From NCBI RefSeq assembly GCF_009741735.1, contig NZ_WHOH01000001.1, forward strand, positions 1,116,001-1,180,000: a stretch of DNA of 64,000 nt, written 5' to 3'. Of the stretch, positions 46,549-55,445 are shown one piece after another. This DNA comes from Lentibacillus sp. JNUCC-1. GTDB taxonomy: Bacteria; Bacillota; Bacilli; Bacillales; Amphibacillaceae. How positions within the stretch are numbered: position 1 is the first letter of the stretch; each line of letters begins with the position of its first letter. Under the pieces are notes generated by a model, which was not told where the DNA came from, made no database searches, and saw nothing but the letters and a program-made list of their open reading frames with translations. The position numbers and the translations under genes were made by a program.

Positions 46549-48224
46549 TATTCTCCCTCATAAACTTCCATCCGTTCAGCTCTATAAGCCTGCCTATGAC
46601 TGTCTTTATCAAATCCGGAGATAACAATTTCATAGAGAACTTTAGCCGGTTCATCTTCTATGACTTCAATGATCCGGCTGTTGCGGGGATCTTCACCTTC
46701 TTCCACTGCTATATAACCGGTTGTCATCAGACGGTTTTTGGTTTCAGGTAAATAATCCGCATCACCGACAATTTTTGAGAAAAGATTGCGACCCCGCTCT
46801 TCGCCGTAGGACCAAATTTCTTCGACGGTCATGTCTTTTTCGTTGATACGCACTTGTACGGCCCGGCTGTATTCGCCGCTCACTTTTTCATCGCCCCGTG
46901 TGATGACATGGTTGTTGTCAAAATAGATCATGTCCAGTGTGTCCGGGTTGTTGTCTTGGTCAGGCATGGTCATTGGGGCATGTGGGCCGCCCGGGAATTT
47001 CACTGCACCGTTAGTAGGCTCCAGCAAATACTGATTGAATGATTCGGGCCATTCTTCATGTGCGGCCAGAATCCATTTGATGTCGCCTTCCGGATACGTC
47101 ATTTTCATCTCCAGATCCTGGTGCCGGCTTGAGATGATCAAACTGTTATCCGAGTCATCGAACCAAACGGCGTTCTGATGGAACCAGTCACCATCTTCCG
47201 CGAGAGCGCCGTCATAGTCCTTATAAAATTCTTCCGGGAAGATGTCCTGAAAGCTGAAGTTCCTCACTGTCTTCCCTGTTTCCCGGTCGATTTCAACCAT
47301 TTCGTCTTCAATATATTCGGATTCTGTGTCATGTGTTGTAGCAAGCAGATTTCCGGTTGGCAGTTCGATGACATCGTGGTGGACAACGTTTGTTTTGTCA
47401 TATTCGCCAATATCAAATAAATAGGCGTTGTACACTTTTCCAAGTAAATTCATTTCAAGAAGGTCGTTGTATTTTTCCTGCCCTTCTTCTTTTGTAATGT
47501 AGAGTATATGCCCATTTTCCAGCCGCTTGAAAACGTGGGAATTCCATAGTGTCGAATACCAGCGCACGTCTGCATTATGATCTACTCCAAACGTATAACG
47601 TGAGCTTGGGTTGATAAATGTCAGGCCGGGCTCCATTTTGTCTGGTTGTGCTTCAACGAGATCAACTTGGAGAAAATCTTCTGGCAGTGGTTCTGTTTGA
47701 ATGGTCAATTCAGTGGTGGTGTCATCTCCATCCTCTGTAGTTGCTTCTAGTGTGACTGTATTGTTTTTATCGGCATAAAGGCCATATACAGGAATGCTGT
47801 GTTTCGTATTGTAGCCTTCGAATACTTTTTGAATGGTTGATTCCTTATCGTTACCTTGAACGGTCAGCGTGATTTCAGCTGGGGTCTCTGTTGTAAATTT
47901 GACCAGTGCGGTGAGTGGTGCAACACCGTATGGGTCAAGTTTGATGAATGGGTCTTTTAATGTATGCGTTTCTGGATTGAAATCTTTTTCCAGCTGCTTT
48001 TCAATGGCCTCTTGATCAGTGATGCGTTCCTTATGATAGGTAGTCACCTGTTTGGCGTTTGGGTCTGGTTCTGGATTGAACTTTTGGGGTTCTTTTTGAA
48101 TGGATGGCTTTTCATCATCAGTCGCCTGGTCAGACGATGAGTTGTTACCTATTAACACAGCAGTCAGCGCAATCACACCAATCGCTAGAACAGCCCCAAT
48201 GATCGTCCATATTTTTTTATTCAT
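46548..48224 (-). CDS. Arylsulfotransferase (ASST) family protein, membrane-anchored
   Basis: This 558-aa protein has an N-terminal hydrophobic anchor (KIWTIIGAVLAIGVIALTAV), then an Ig-like N-terminal domain of the ASST family (about 65-200) and a six-bladed propeller-type catalytic domain. Conserved histidine-bearing segments are TNVVHHDVIELPTGNLLATT, DWFHQNAVWF, IISSRHQDLEM and FPGGPHAPMTMPD. PAPS-independent arylsulfate sulfotransferases move sulfuryl groups between phenolic compounds in the bacterial envelope through a histidine intermediate. In a Gram-positive it would act outside the membrane. Whether the acceptor is a phenol or a surface glycan is unknown; its place beside a polysaccharide locus is only suggestive. 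It is followed by the coupled small ORF. Confidence 0.86.
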   Translation of the reverse strand: MNKKIWTIIGAVLAIGVIALTAVLIGNNSSSDQATDDEKPSIQKEPQKFNPEPDPNAKQVTTYHKERITDQEAIEKQLEKDFNPETHTLKDPFIKLDPYGVAPLTALVKFTTETPAEITLTVQGNDKESTIQKVFEGYNTKHSIPVYGLYADKNNTVTLEATTEDGDDTTTELTIQTEPLPEDFLQVDLVEAQPDKMEPGLTFINPSSRYTFGVDHNADVRWYSTLWNSHVFKRLENGHILYITKEEGQEKYNDLLEMNLLGKVYNAYLFDIGEYDKTNVVHHDVIELPTGNLLATTHDTESEYIEDEMVEIDRETGKTVRNFSFQDIFPEEFYKDYDGALAEDGDWFHQNAVWFDDSDNSLIISSRHQDLEMKMTYPEGDIKWILAAHEEWPESFNQYLLEPTNGAVKFPGGPHAPMTMPDQDNNPDTLDMIYFDNNHVITRGDEKVSGEYSRAVQVRINEKDMTVEEIWSYGEERGRNLFSKIVGDADYLPETKNRLMTTGYIAVEEGEDPRNSRIIEVIEDEPAKVLYEIVISGFDKDSHRQAYRAERMEVYEGE

Positions 48225-48380
48225 GAAAAAGACGCCTCCGTTAGTTTGATAGTTTGTGTTCGTACGTTGAATTAATGTTATATACGCTTATTATCGTAAC
48301 AAAACGGCACTTTTGCGTAAAGATGAATATGGCTGCATGTGGACGGAAAAACATGGTAAAATGTGATGTGGTGATATTCT

Positions 48381-48500
48381 TGATATATGCTGCTAAAGCT
48401 TGGATATCATGCGTTTTTTTGGACACATGAGGGAAACCCTGGATATACCGAATTTTCCCTGGATAAGTGATGAGAAATTCTGGATATATTGTGGCCTGTC
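48381..48500. repeat. Degenerate 20-base-periodic TGGATAT array
   Basis: TGGATAT-like heptamers occur at 48381 (TGATATA), 48401, 48420 (TGGACAC), 48440, 48460 (TGGATAA) and 48481. Spacings are 20, 19, 20, 20 and 21 bases. The sequence between them is not conserved. The array lies in the 632-base spacer between the arylsulfotransferase and zwf. The rest of that spacer (48225-48380 and 48501-48857) holds no supported gene; a 104-codon minus-strand frame there has no ribosome site. Confidence 0.5.
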
Positions 48501-48857
48501 CCCATTCACAAAGCTTGCTTTTAGTATTGGATCGATGTCACTCACATCTATACCCATTGTGATGTCAGCTGCTGCCAGCCGGCACTGTTACTTCACTGAC
48601 TTCTTCACCATTCGCAGTTGTTATAGCCATGCCTTCTAAAACAAGGGCGGGGGAAATGTTTGGCGCTGTAAGCACATCGTCACCGTTCTGGACATGTGAA
48701 TCTGTTTGTGCGTTGGCTTCACGTTGTATGTGACATCTAATTACCAACAGCGAGCTTGGTGTTTGCTTTACTGGGGTGTTGAGATTAAAATGGGGTAGTA
48801 TAAGAAGGTGCACGTTGTGACGTGCATTATTTTTGACGTTAAAAGTGAGGTATTGGA

Positions 48858-50345
48858 ATGAACAACCATGACCAACCAAAAGCTGTTATTGTGATTTTCG
48901 GGGCAACCGGTGATTTAGCCAAGCGCAAGTTGTTCCCTTCTATTTATAAATTGTTTCAAAACGGCAGAATCGGTCATGATTTTGCCGTCGTGGGTGTCGC
49001 GCGACGCCCGTGGACGAATGACATCTTCCGTGAAAAGGTATGCGAGTCGATTGCCAACGCTGGTGCGCCTGAAGAAGTTTGTGACGCATTTACATCCCAT
49101 TTTTACTATCAGCCGTTCGATGTGCAGGATGAGTCGTCTTACCAAGCACTGGACGGGCTGTTGCATGAGCTGGAAGGCCGTTACGAAACAGGCGGCAACC
49201 GGATGTTTTACCTGGCAATGGCACCGGAGTTTTTCGGACCTGTTGCCAATAATCTGGAAGCACACGGGCTGAAAGATACAGATGGCTGGACGCGACTTGT
49301 GATTGAGAAGCCGTTTGGCCATGACCTCTCATCAGCAATCGCCCTAAATGAAGATATTCGGTCAGCGTTTGCCGAAGATGAAATTTACCGGATTGACCAT
49401 TATCTAGGCAAGGAAATGGTGCAGAATATTGAAGTGATCCGTTTTGCCAATGGCATTTTCGAGCATCTGTGGAACAACCGGTTTATTTCGAATATCCAGG
49501 TAACTTCGAGTGAGACAGTCGGTGTTGAGGACCGTGCACGTTATTATGATACAGCTGGGGCCAACCGGGATATGGTGCAAAACCACATGCTTCAGATGGT
49601 GGCCCTGCTTGCGATGGAGCCGCCGATTAAGTTGACGACAGATGAAATCCGCTCGGAAAAAGTCAAAGTGCTGCGAGCCCTCCGCCCGATTGACGCTGAA
49701 GCCGTGGGCGACTATTTTGTGCGCGGTCAGTATGGTCCAGGCGAGGTTGACGATGCGATGGTGCCGGGTTATGCAGAAGAACTGGGCCAGGCATCTGATA
49801 CTGAAACCTATGTCGCGGCCAAGCTGATGATTGATAACTATCGCTGGGCCGGGGTACCTTTTTACATTCGGACGGGCAAACGTATGAAAGCCAAAGTAAC
49901 CAAGATCGTCGTGGAATTTAAAGACATACCGATGAATCTGTACTACGCTGACGGAAACGCGCAGCATCCCAATTTGCTCGTCATCACCATCCATCCGAAT
50001 GAAGGGGTGACGCTGCACTTAAACGCGAAAAAACCGGGCACAAAGCCCGAGGCGAAACCGATTCAGCTCGCTTACACGCATGATGCGGAAAATGCGATCA
50101 ACACGCCCGAGGCTTATGAAAAGCTGCTGTATGACTGTATGCTCGGTGACATGACGAATTTCACCCACTGGGACGAGGTGGCATTGTCATGGGCATTTAT
50201 CGATTCCGTATCAGCTGCTTGGCATGAAAACGGAGCTGAGTTCCCGAATTATCCCGCCGGTTCCATGGGCCCCGAAGCAGCAAACCAGCTTCTTGAAGCA
50301 GACGGGTTTCACTGGTGGCATGTGACGGGTAAAGAGGAAAAATAA
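48858..50345 (+). CDS. zwf: Glucose-6-phosphate 1-dehydrogenase
   Basis: This 495-aa cytoplasmic enzyme oxidises glucose-6-phosphate to 6-phosphogluconolactone, reducing NADP, as the entry to the oxidative pentose-phosphate pathway. The N-terminal coenzyme motif is IFGATGDLAKRKLFPSIYKL, the substrate-binding active site is IYRIDHYLGKEMVQN, and VIEKPFGHDL is also family-specific. Length matches bacterial Zwf. GTGAGG lies just before the ATG. The gene for the third enzyme of the pathway (gnd) lies 3.6 kb away in convergent orientation with unrelated genes between them. Confidence 0.97.
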   Translation: MNNHDQPKAVIVIFGATGDLAKRKLFPSIYKLFQNGRIGHDFAVVGVARRPWTNDIFREKVCESIANAGAPEEVCDAFTSHFYYQPFDVQDESSYQALDGLLHELEGRYETGGNRMFYLAMAPEFFGPVANNLEAHGLKDTDGWTRLVIEKPFGHDLSSAIALNEDIRSAFAEDEIYRIDHYLGKEMVQNIEVIRFANGIFEHLWNNRFISNIQVTSSETVGVEDRARYYDTAGANRDMVQNHMLQMVALLAMEPPIKLTTDEIRSEKVKVLRALRPIDAEAVGDYFVRGQYGPGEVDDAMVPGYAEELGQASDTETYVAAKLMIDNYRWAGVPFYIRTGKRMKAKVTKIVVEFKDIPMNLYYADGNAQHPNLLVITIHPNEGVTLHLNAKKPGTKPEAKPIQLAYTHDAENAINTPEAYEKLLYDCMLGDMTNFTHWDEVALSWAFIDSVSAAWHENGAEFPNYPAGSMGPEAANQLLEADGFHWWHVTGKEEK

Positions 50346-50375
50346 CATATATATAATGGTAGGAGTGTATGCTTA

Positions 50376-50999
50376 ATGGAAATATACGACGTATCTGCAC
50401 CGATTTTTGAAGGAATGCCAGTTTATAAAAATAAACCAGAAAAACAACCGAAGATCGAAACGGTCACAAACGGTCATGTTACCGAGTCACGGATTTCGAT
50501 GGACCTGCACTCAGGCACACATGTCGACGCCCCGCTGCACATGATCAACGATGGCAATACATTTGAAACCATCGACATCGAACGTCTTGTCGGCAAGGTG
50601 AAGCTATTTGACGTCACACATATCGAAGAAGCGATTACCCAAGATGATATCGAAGGCTTCGGGATCGAACGCGGCGATTTTGTCCTGTTCAAGACAAAGA
50701 ATTCGTTTGACGAAGAATTCAATTTTGACTTCATTTACGTGGCTGAGGACGCCGCACAATTCTTGGCTGATGTCGGTGTGAAAGGCATTGGCATTGACTC
50801 TCTTGGCATCGAACGCGCCCAGCCGGATCACCCGACCCACCGCATATTATTCAAACGCGAGGTCCTGATCATGGAAGGCCTGCGCTTCGCCGAGGTGGAA
50901 GAAGGCGAATACTTCATGGTCGCCGCCCCACTGCGGATCGAAGGCACCGACGCATCCCCGGCCCGGGTGCTGTTGATGGACGGCGTTTCAGTGCATTAG
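50376..50999 (+). CDS. Cyclase-family protein (kynurenine formamidase-like)
   Basis: This 207-aa metal-dependent hydrolase belongs to the PF04199 cyclase family. The zinc-binding motif HSGTHVDAPLHM (about residues 46-57) is complete, and VGVKGIGIDSLGIERAQPDH matches the second conserved block. Family members hydrolyse N-formylkynurenine or act on other amides and lactones; the substrate here is not predictable. The gene follows zwf by 30 bases with GGAG upstream, so the two are probably co-transcribed. A lactone-type substrate linked to zwf is tempting but unproven. It is immediately followed by a tandem repeat array. Confidence 0.9.
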   Translation: MEIYDVSAPIFEGMPVYKNKPEKQPKIETVTNGHVTESRISMDLHSGTHVDAPLHMINDGNTFETIDIERLVGKVKLFDVTHIEEAITQDDIEGFGIERGDFVLFKTKNSFDEEFNFDFIYVAEDAAQFLADVGVKGIGIDSLGIERAQPDHPTHRILFKREVLIMEGLRFAEVEEGEYFMVAAPLRIEGTDASPARVLLMDGVSVH

Positions 51000-51020
51000 G
51001 CAGGGACCGGCGGCGTTGAA

Positions 51021-51316
51021 TGTGCATATTTGAGATTGTACGTGCATATCACGGCGCGAATGTGCATATATACGATTGTACGTGCATATCACAGCCCGAA
51101 TGTGCATATACGAGTTTGAACGTGCATATACCAGCGCGAATGTGCATATATGAGTTTGAACGTGCATATCCCCGCGCGAATGTGCATATACGAGTTTGAA
51201 CGTGCATATCCTGGCGCGAATGTGCATATATGTGATTGTACGTGCATATCACAGCCCGAATGTGCATAAATGAGATTGAACGTGCATATCCCCGCGCGAA
51301 TGTGCATATACGGCCA
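51021..51316 (+). repeat. Tandem array A: 20-bp half-units in alternating 40-bp repeats
   Basis: Fourteen complete 20-bp half-units plus a partial fifteenth run without a single indel. Two types alternate strictly: TGTGCATATACGAGTTTGAA (AT-rich end) and CGTGCATATCCCCGCGCGAA (GC-rich end), each with small substitutions. GTGCATA starts at every 20th base. Long open frames cross it in several phases because 20-bp units repeat every 60 bases without stops; these are not genes. It lies between the cyclase stop and the NERD gene. Confidence 0.95.
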
Positions 51317-51347
51317 TAGCCAACGTTATATAAAGTTAAATTCATAC

Positions 51348-51396
51348 AAAAAGCAAGAAGGAAGTCACCCCAGTGGAAACTTCCTTCTTGCTTTTT
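51348..51396. terminator. 18-bp perfect hairpin upstream of the NERD gene
   Basis: AAAAAGCAAGAAGGAAGT and ACTTCCTTCTTGCTTTTT pair perfectly around a 13-base loop with A and T runs on each side, so it can terminate transcription in both directions. The left arm sequence GCAAGAAGGAAGTCA recurs in the hairpin at 52544. Confidence 0.85.
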
Positions 51397-51487
51397 CAAT
51401 GTAAGATTTATTCTTTCCAAGATATAAGGTGCATAATAACATGTTTTGGTGTACAATATCTTCAATTAACTAAAGGAAGTGAATTGT

Positions 51488-52507
51488 TTGTTCATTGAAA
51501 ACAGACCAAAACCGTATACCTTACTCAAGTATGAAGCTTTATTGCGTAAATTGTTGCCAAAGCATCGCAGTCACCCACTCATTCAGAAAGATTATGCCAA
51601 ACATGCAGCTGGTTTTCAGGGTGAGAAATATGTTGACTACACCTTGTCCATTCACCCCCTCCCTGATTCTGCTGCTTACCCCGGGGTCAGATTAAGACAT
51701 AAACGCCACCCTTTTCAGATTGATACACCTTTAATAACGCCCGGATTTGTTCTTTTGATGGAAATCAAAAATATGACAGGGGAATTATCGTATGACAGCA
51801 CCCACGATCAATTTATCCAGACCATCGGAGCCGAGAGAAAACGGCAACGCAACCCCATCCAGCAATCCACAGCTCATAAACTTCAATTTGGGGAGTGGCT
51901 CAAATCACATTCATTTCCTTCCGTTCCGATTGAAACACTATCTGTCATTAGCAATCCCAATGCCATTATCAATCATCCCCAAGCAGACCAGACGATATTT
52001 GATCAACTCATTCACGTTGAAGCCCTCCCGGAAAAACTTCAGGAATTGGCAGCAAAACACCCACAGAACATCCTATCCTCAAGAGACCGACGTAAATTGT
52101 ATAACTTGCTTAAGACCCACGATGAACCGCTCAACCCTGACTTAATCGCTCAATACAACCTGAATGACAGCCATTTTATTAAAGGCATTCCATGTGAACA
52201 CTGCCAAGCCTATCCTTTGAAACGCGTGGCCCGCAAATGGGTCTGTCAAAATTGCGGATTCATGAGTCACGATGCACATGTGCAAGTCATCTTGGATTCC
52301 TTCCTGCTTGGCAAACCGACCATCACAAACTCGGAATGTCGTTCCCTATTAAACTATGATAGCCGAAGTGGCGTGCTTAATTTGTTGAAAAAAATGAACC
52401 TGCGAACAAGCGGGAATCAAAAAGGGGTTAAATACCACGCGCCATTACTTCATGACTATCCACAAGACACCCCAGTTCCGATAAACGCCCGAACACGTAT
52501 CGGCTGA
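51488..52507 (+). CDS. NERD-domain protein with C-terminal zinc ribbon
   Basis: This protein of about 339 aa opens with FIENRPKPYTLLKYEALLRK, the usual beginning of Bacillaceae NERD proteins. A nuclease-related domain follows (about 40-150; FQGEKYVDYTL, FQIDTPLITPGFVLLMEIKN with the conserved acidic and lysine residues of the E-x-K type). Near residue 237 is a zinc ribbon (CEHCQAYPLKRVARKWVCQN and CGF). NERD domains are related to restriction-type nucleases, but function is mostly unknown. The TTG at 51488 is chosen because AAAGGA is ten bases upstream; a GTG at 51479 is too close to it. The gene is bracketed by two similar hairpins and preceded by array A. Confidence 0.85.
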   Translation: MFIENRPKPYTLLKYEALLRKLLPKHRSHPLIQKDYAKHAAGFQGEKYVDYTLSIHPLPDSAAYPGVRLRHKRHPFQIDTPLITPGFVLLMEIKNMTGELSYDSTHDQFIQTIGAERKRQRNPIQQSTAHKLQFGEWLKSHSFPSVPIETLSVISNPNAIINHPQADQTIFDQLIHVEALPEKLQELAAKHPQNILSSRDRRKLYNLLKTHDEPLNPDLIAQYNLNDSHFIKGIPCEHCQAYPLKRVARKWVCQNCGFMSHDAHVQVILDSFLLGKPTITNSECRSLLNYDSRSGVLNLLKKMNLRTSGNQKGVKYHAPLLHDYPQDTPVPINARTRIG

Positions 52508-52543
52508 CGATCTTACATTCATCAGGTGGCGAAGTAAATATAA

Positions 52544-52585
52544 GAGCAAGAAGGAAGTCAATACCGCACGGCTTCCTCCTTGCTC
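52544..52585. terminator. Hairpin between the two convergent module genes
   Basis: GAGCAAGAAGGAAG pairs with CTTCCTCCTTGCTC with one mismatch. Its left arm repeats GCAAGAAGGAAGTCA from the hairpin at 51348. No T run follows directly, so termination is less certain than the similarity between the two hairpins. Confidence 0.6.
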
Positions 52586-52613
52586 GTTAACGTTTTGGAT
52601 CTTAAAACGCACA

Positions 52614-53207
52614 TCACAAATTCATATCAAGCTCAAGTTTCCATCCGAGTTCATTGGGCGTATGGCCATTAAAATCATACATTCTAGTTTGCTGAACAAG
52701 GTTAAAAATAAGCTGACGAAAGCTATCTTTCTCTTCCGGCTTCAGCTTTAACCTTTGCTGACTTAAATAAGAAGGGAGCTGTTCCAACCGTTTGGCAGCC
52801 CGACAGTGAAATTGAATACCATGGGCCACTTTTTCCGCTTTCTTTTTTCGTACGTAACACGTTTTTAGAAACTCATGCAACTGATCGAAAGCGTCGTTTG
52901 GCTCAAAATACCTTTCATCCCGGTAATATTCGAGATCATAACCCAGCGGCATATAATAGGGGTGCTGCTCCTTATTTCGCAATTCTTCCTCCGAATAATC
53001 CATCTCCAAGAAGTGCTGCAACACATAATGGTCGTTTATAATATCAATCTTATAAGCTTCCAGCTGCTCCCGATCGATTTGACGGTCAAGCGTTTCCTCG
53101 TCCATCCCACCCTCGGTCAGCTGATTTAAAATATGTATAATTGTCCCTTTTGGCACCCGCCCGTATAAATGTACAAGCGCACGGACATCATCCGTTAAAT
53201 TCGTCAT
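52614..53207 (-). CDS. Unrecognised 197-aa cytoplasmic protein
   Basis: The ATG at 53207 is preceded by AAAGGAATG. The protein begins MTNLTDDVRALVHLYGRVPK, is rich in charged residues and tyrosines, and has no signal or membrane segment. ALVHLYGRVPKGTIIHILNQ looks like a small helical N-terminal domain, possibly winged-helix-like, and the C-terminal TRMYDFNGHTPNEL resembles the TPNEL motif seen at the end of some SEC-C-type proteins, although no SEC-C cysteines are present. I cannot name a family. It converges on the NERD gene. The frame continues upstream into array B, but that extension is repeat-derived and not part of the gene. Confidence 0.75.
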   Translation of the reverse strand: MTNLTDDVRALVHLYGRVPKGTIIHILNQLTEGGMDEETLDRQIDREQLEAYKIDIINDHYVLQHFLEMDYSEEELRNKEQHPYYMPLGYDLEYYRDERYFEPNDAFDQLHEFLKTCYVRKKKAEKVAHGIQFHCRAAKRLEQLPSYLSQQRLKLKPEEKDSFRQLIFNLVQQTRMYDFNGHTPNELGWKLELDMNL

Positions 53208-53240
53208 AAGATCATTCCTTTTACAAAATTTAAAGGCTGT

Positions 53241-53840
53241 GGGGCGTGCATATCCCGGCCCGAATGTGCATATTTCGAATCGAATGTGCATATACCGCCG
53301 TGAATGTGCATATTTCGAATCGAATGTGCATATACCGCCGTGAATGTGCATATATCGAATCGAATGTGCATATACGACCGCGAATGTGCATATTTCAAAT
53401 CGAGCGTGCATATACCGCCGCGAACGTGCATATTTCAAATTGAATGTGCATATCCTGCCGCGAATGTGCATATTTCGAATCGAATGTGCATATTTCGAAT
53501 CGAATGTGCATATCCTGCCGTGAATGTGCATATTTCGAATCGAATGTGCATATCCTGCCGCGAATGTGCATATTTCAAATCGAATGTGCATATCCTGCCG
53601 CGAATGTGCAGATTTCAAATCGAACGTGCATATCCTGCCCCGAACGTGCATATTTCGAATCGAATATGCATATTTCAAATCGAATGTGCATATCCCGCCG
53701 CGAACGTGCATATTTCAAATCGAATGTGCATATCCTGCCGCGAACGTGCATATTTCAAAACGAACGTGCATATCCCGCCGCGAATGTGCATATTTCGAAT
53801 CGAATGTGCATATCCCGCCGCGAATGTGCAGATTTCAAAT
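53241..53840 (+). repeat. Tandem array B: thirty exact 20-bp units
   Basis: Thirty units of exactly 20 bp run without any indel. Two main types are CGAATGTGCATATTTCAAAT or its TTCGAAT variant (AT-rich tail) and CGAATGTGCATATCCTGCCG or ACCGCCG variants (GC-rich tail). They alternate, except that two AT types are adjacent at 53461/53481 and again at 53641/53661. The GTGCATAT core is shared with array A and in the same orientation. The array begins only 34 bases upstream of the 197-aa gene start. Long frames through it on both strands are artefacts. Confidence 0.95.
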
Positions 53841-53911
53841 CGAACATCCCCCTGCGAACGACATATCACTTTACGACCTCCCGCCACACGTGGCCCCACA
53901 ACACCAACCAT

Positions 53912-53941
53912 CAAAAAAAAGCTGCACCTCACCGATGCAGC
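53912..53941 (-). terminator. Terminator of gnd
   Basis: On the minus strand GCTGCA and TGCAGC pair around a nine-base loop followed by eight T residues, ten bases after the gnd stop. Confidence 0.88.
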
Positions 53942-53951
53942 GTCCTTCACT

Positions 53952-55364
53952 CTATTCTCCCATCCACTCCGTATGAAACGTTCCTTCACGATCTACACGC
54001 TGATACGTGTGGGCGCCGAAGTAGTCGCGCTGGGCCTGGAGCAGGTTGGCTGGCAGGCGGGCGCTGCGGTAGCTGTCGAAATAGGACAGAGCCGCTGAGA
54101 AGCCTGGGACGGGGATGCCGTTTTCGGCTGCGAGTATGACGACTTTGCGCAGGGCATCCTGATAATTTTCAACGATTTCCTTGAAGTATGGGTCGAGCAA
54201 CAGGTTAGCGAGCTTGGGATCGCGGTCGTATGCCTCTTTGATTTTCTGCAGGAAGGCTGCGCGGATGATGCAGCCGCCGCGGAAGATCATGGCGATATCG
54301 CCGTACTGCAAGTCCCAGCCGTATTCATCTGATGCGGCGCGCATTTGTGCGAAGCCTTGGGCGTATGAACAGATTTTACTCATATAGAGTGCTTCACGAA
54401 TGGCTTCGACGAGCTCGTCCTTGTTACCGACGAGCGGCTTCACGGTCGGACCGTTCAAAACGGTGCTCGCATGGACGCGCTCATCCTTCATGGCCGAAAT
54501 AAACCGTGCAAAGACAGATTCGGTAATGATCGGAAGCGGAATGCCGAGGTCCAGCGCGTTCTGGCTCGTCCACTTACCCGTGCCTTTTTGCCCGGCCGTA
54601 TCAAGGATCACGTCCACGAGAGGCTCCCCTGTTTCATCATCTTTTTTGGTGAAAATATCAGCGGTTATCTCGATCAGATAGCTGTCGAGTTCCCCTTTAT
54701 TCCACTCGGAAAATACCTGATGCAGCTGATCGACATCCATGCCGAGGACATTTTTTAGCAACGAATACGCCTCCGAAATGAGCTGCATATCACCGTACTC
54801 GATGCCGTTATGAACCATTTTCACGTAATGACCGGCGCCGTCTGGACCGATGTATGTCGTGCATGGCTCACCGTCAACTTTTGCCGAGATGGCTTCGAAC
54901 ATCGGACGCACCAGGTCGTGTGCTTCCTTCTGTCCGCCGGGCATGATGGATGGTCCTTTCAATGCGCCCTCTTCCCCGCCGGAAACACCTGTACCGATAA
55001 AGTGTATTCCGTGTTCAGCAAGCTCTTCGCTGCGGCGCTGGGTGTCACGAAAGTTTGTGTTGCCGCCGTCAATTAAAATATCGCCTTTGTTAAGATGTGG
55101 CAGCAGCGCCTCTATTGTACCGTCAGTCGGGGCGCCTGCTTTCACCATCAACATGATTTTGCGCGGTGTTTCGAGGGATTGCACGAATTCCTCTATGCTG
55201 TATGTACCTTTAACATTTTTTCCAGCAGCTTCTTCAAGCATCGCTTCCGTTTTTGAAGCTGAACGGTTATAAACGGCCACAGAATAGCCGCGTGATTCAA
55301 TATTAAGTGCGAGATTGCGCCCCATAACGGCCATGCCGATGACGCCGATGTGCTGTTTTGTCAT
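53952..55364 (-). CDS. gnd: 6-phosphogluconate dehydrogenase, decarboxylating
   Basis: This 470-aa cytoplasmic enzyme converts 6-phosphogluconate to ribulose-5-phosphate and CO2. The N-terminal coenzyme motif is [19 protein letters not shown], with YNRSASKTE following as for NADP-preferring enzymes. The substrate-binding segments are [18 protein letters not shown] and the catalytic lysine in [30 protein letters not shown] is also characteristic. The ATG at 55364 follows AAAGGATTGG; the open frame to 55406 lacks a ribosome site. B. subtilis has paralogues GndA and GntZ; length and sequence fit the main pentose-pathway enzyme. Confidence 0.97.
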   Translation of the reverse strand: MTKQHIGVIGMAVMGRNLALNIESRGYSVAVYNRSASKTEAMLEEAAGKNVKGTYSIEEFVQSLETPRKIMLMVKAGAPTDGTIEALLPHLNKGDILIDGGNTNFRDTQRRSEELAEHGIHFIGTGVSGGEEGALKGPSIMPGGQKEAHDLVRPMFEAISAKVDGEPCTTYIGPDGAGHYVKMVHNGIEYGDMQLISEAYSLLKNVLGMDVDQLHQVFSEWNKGELDSYLIEITADIFTKKDDETGEPLVDVILDTAGQKGTGKWTSQNALDLGIPLPIITESVFARFISAMKDERVHASTVLNGPTVKPLVGNKDELVEAIREALYMSKICSYAQGFAQMRAASDEYGWDLQYGDIAMIFRGGCIIRAAFLQKIKEAYDRDPKLANLLLDPYFKEIVENYQDALRKVVILAAENGIPVPGFSAALSYFDSYRSARLPANLLQAQRDYFGAHTYQRVDREGTFHTEWMGE

Positions 55365-55445
55365 TGTATATCCAATCCTTTCATTATTATATAGGGATTT
55401 ATCCATCTATATATATTGTCCTTTTTTCACGAAGGCGTAAAGAGA

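Noticed and set aside
48565..48879. 104-codon minus-strand gene upstream of zwf
   Set aside because: It overlaps the zwf start region in antisense and lacks a ribosome site; the protein-like C-terminal part is not enough.
51021..51316. CRISPR array
   Set aside because: The variable parts are only about 12 bases and just two tail types alternate. There are no unique spacers of 26-40 bases and no cas genes in the window.
50988..51465. Minus-strand repeat proteins across array A
   Set aside because: Same artefact as in array B; the apparent peptides are translations of GTGCATAT repeats.
53204..54139. Cys/His-rich repeat proteins on both strands across array B
   Set aside because: A 20-bp repeat is open in several frames because its 60-bp multiple keeps any stop-free phase open. 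Frames overlap on both strands, lack ribosome sites and encode only the repeat.
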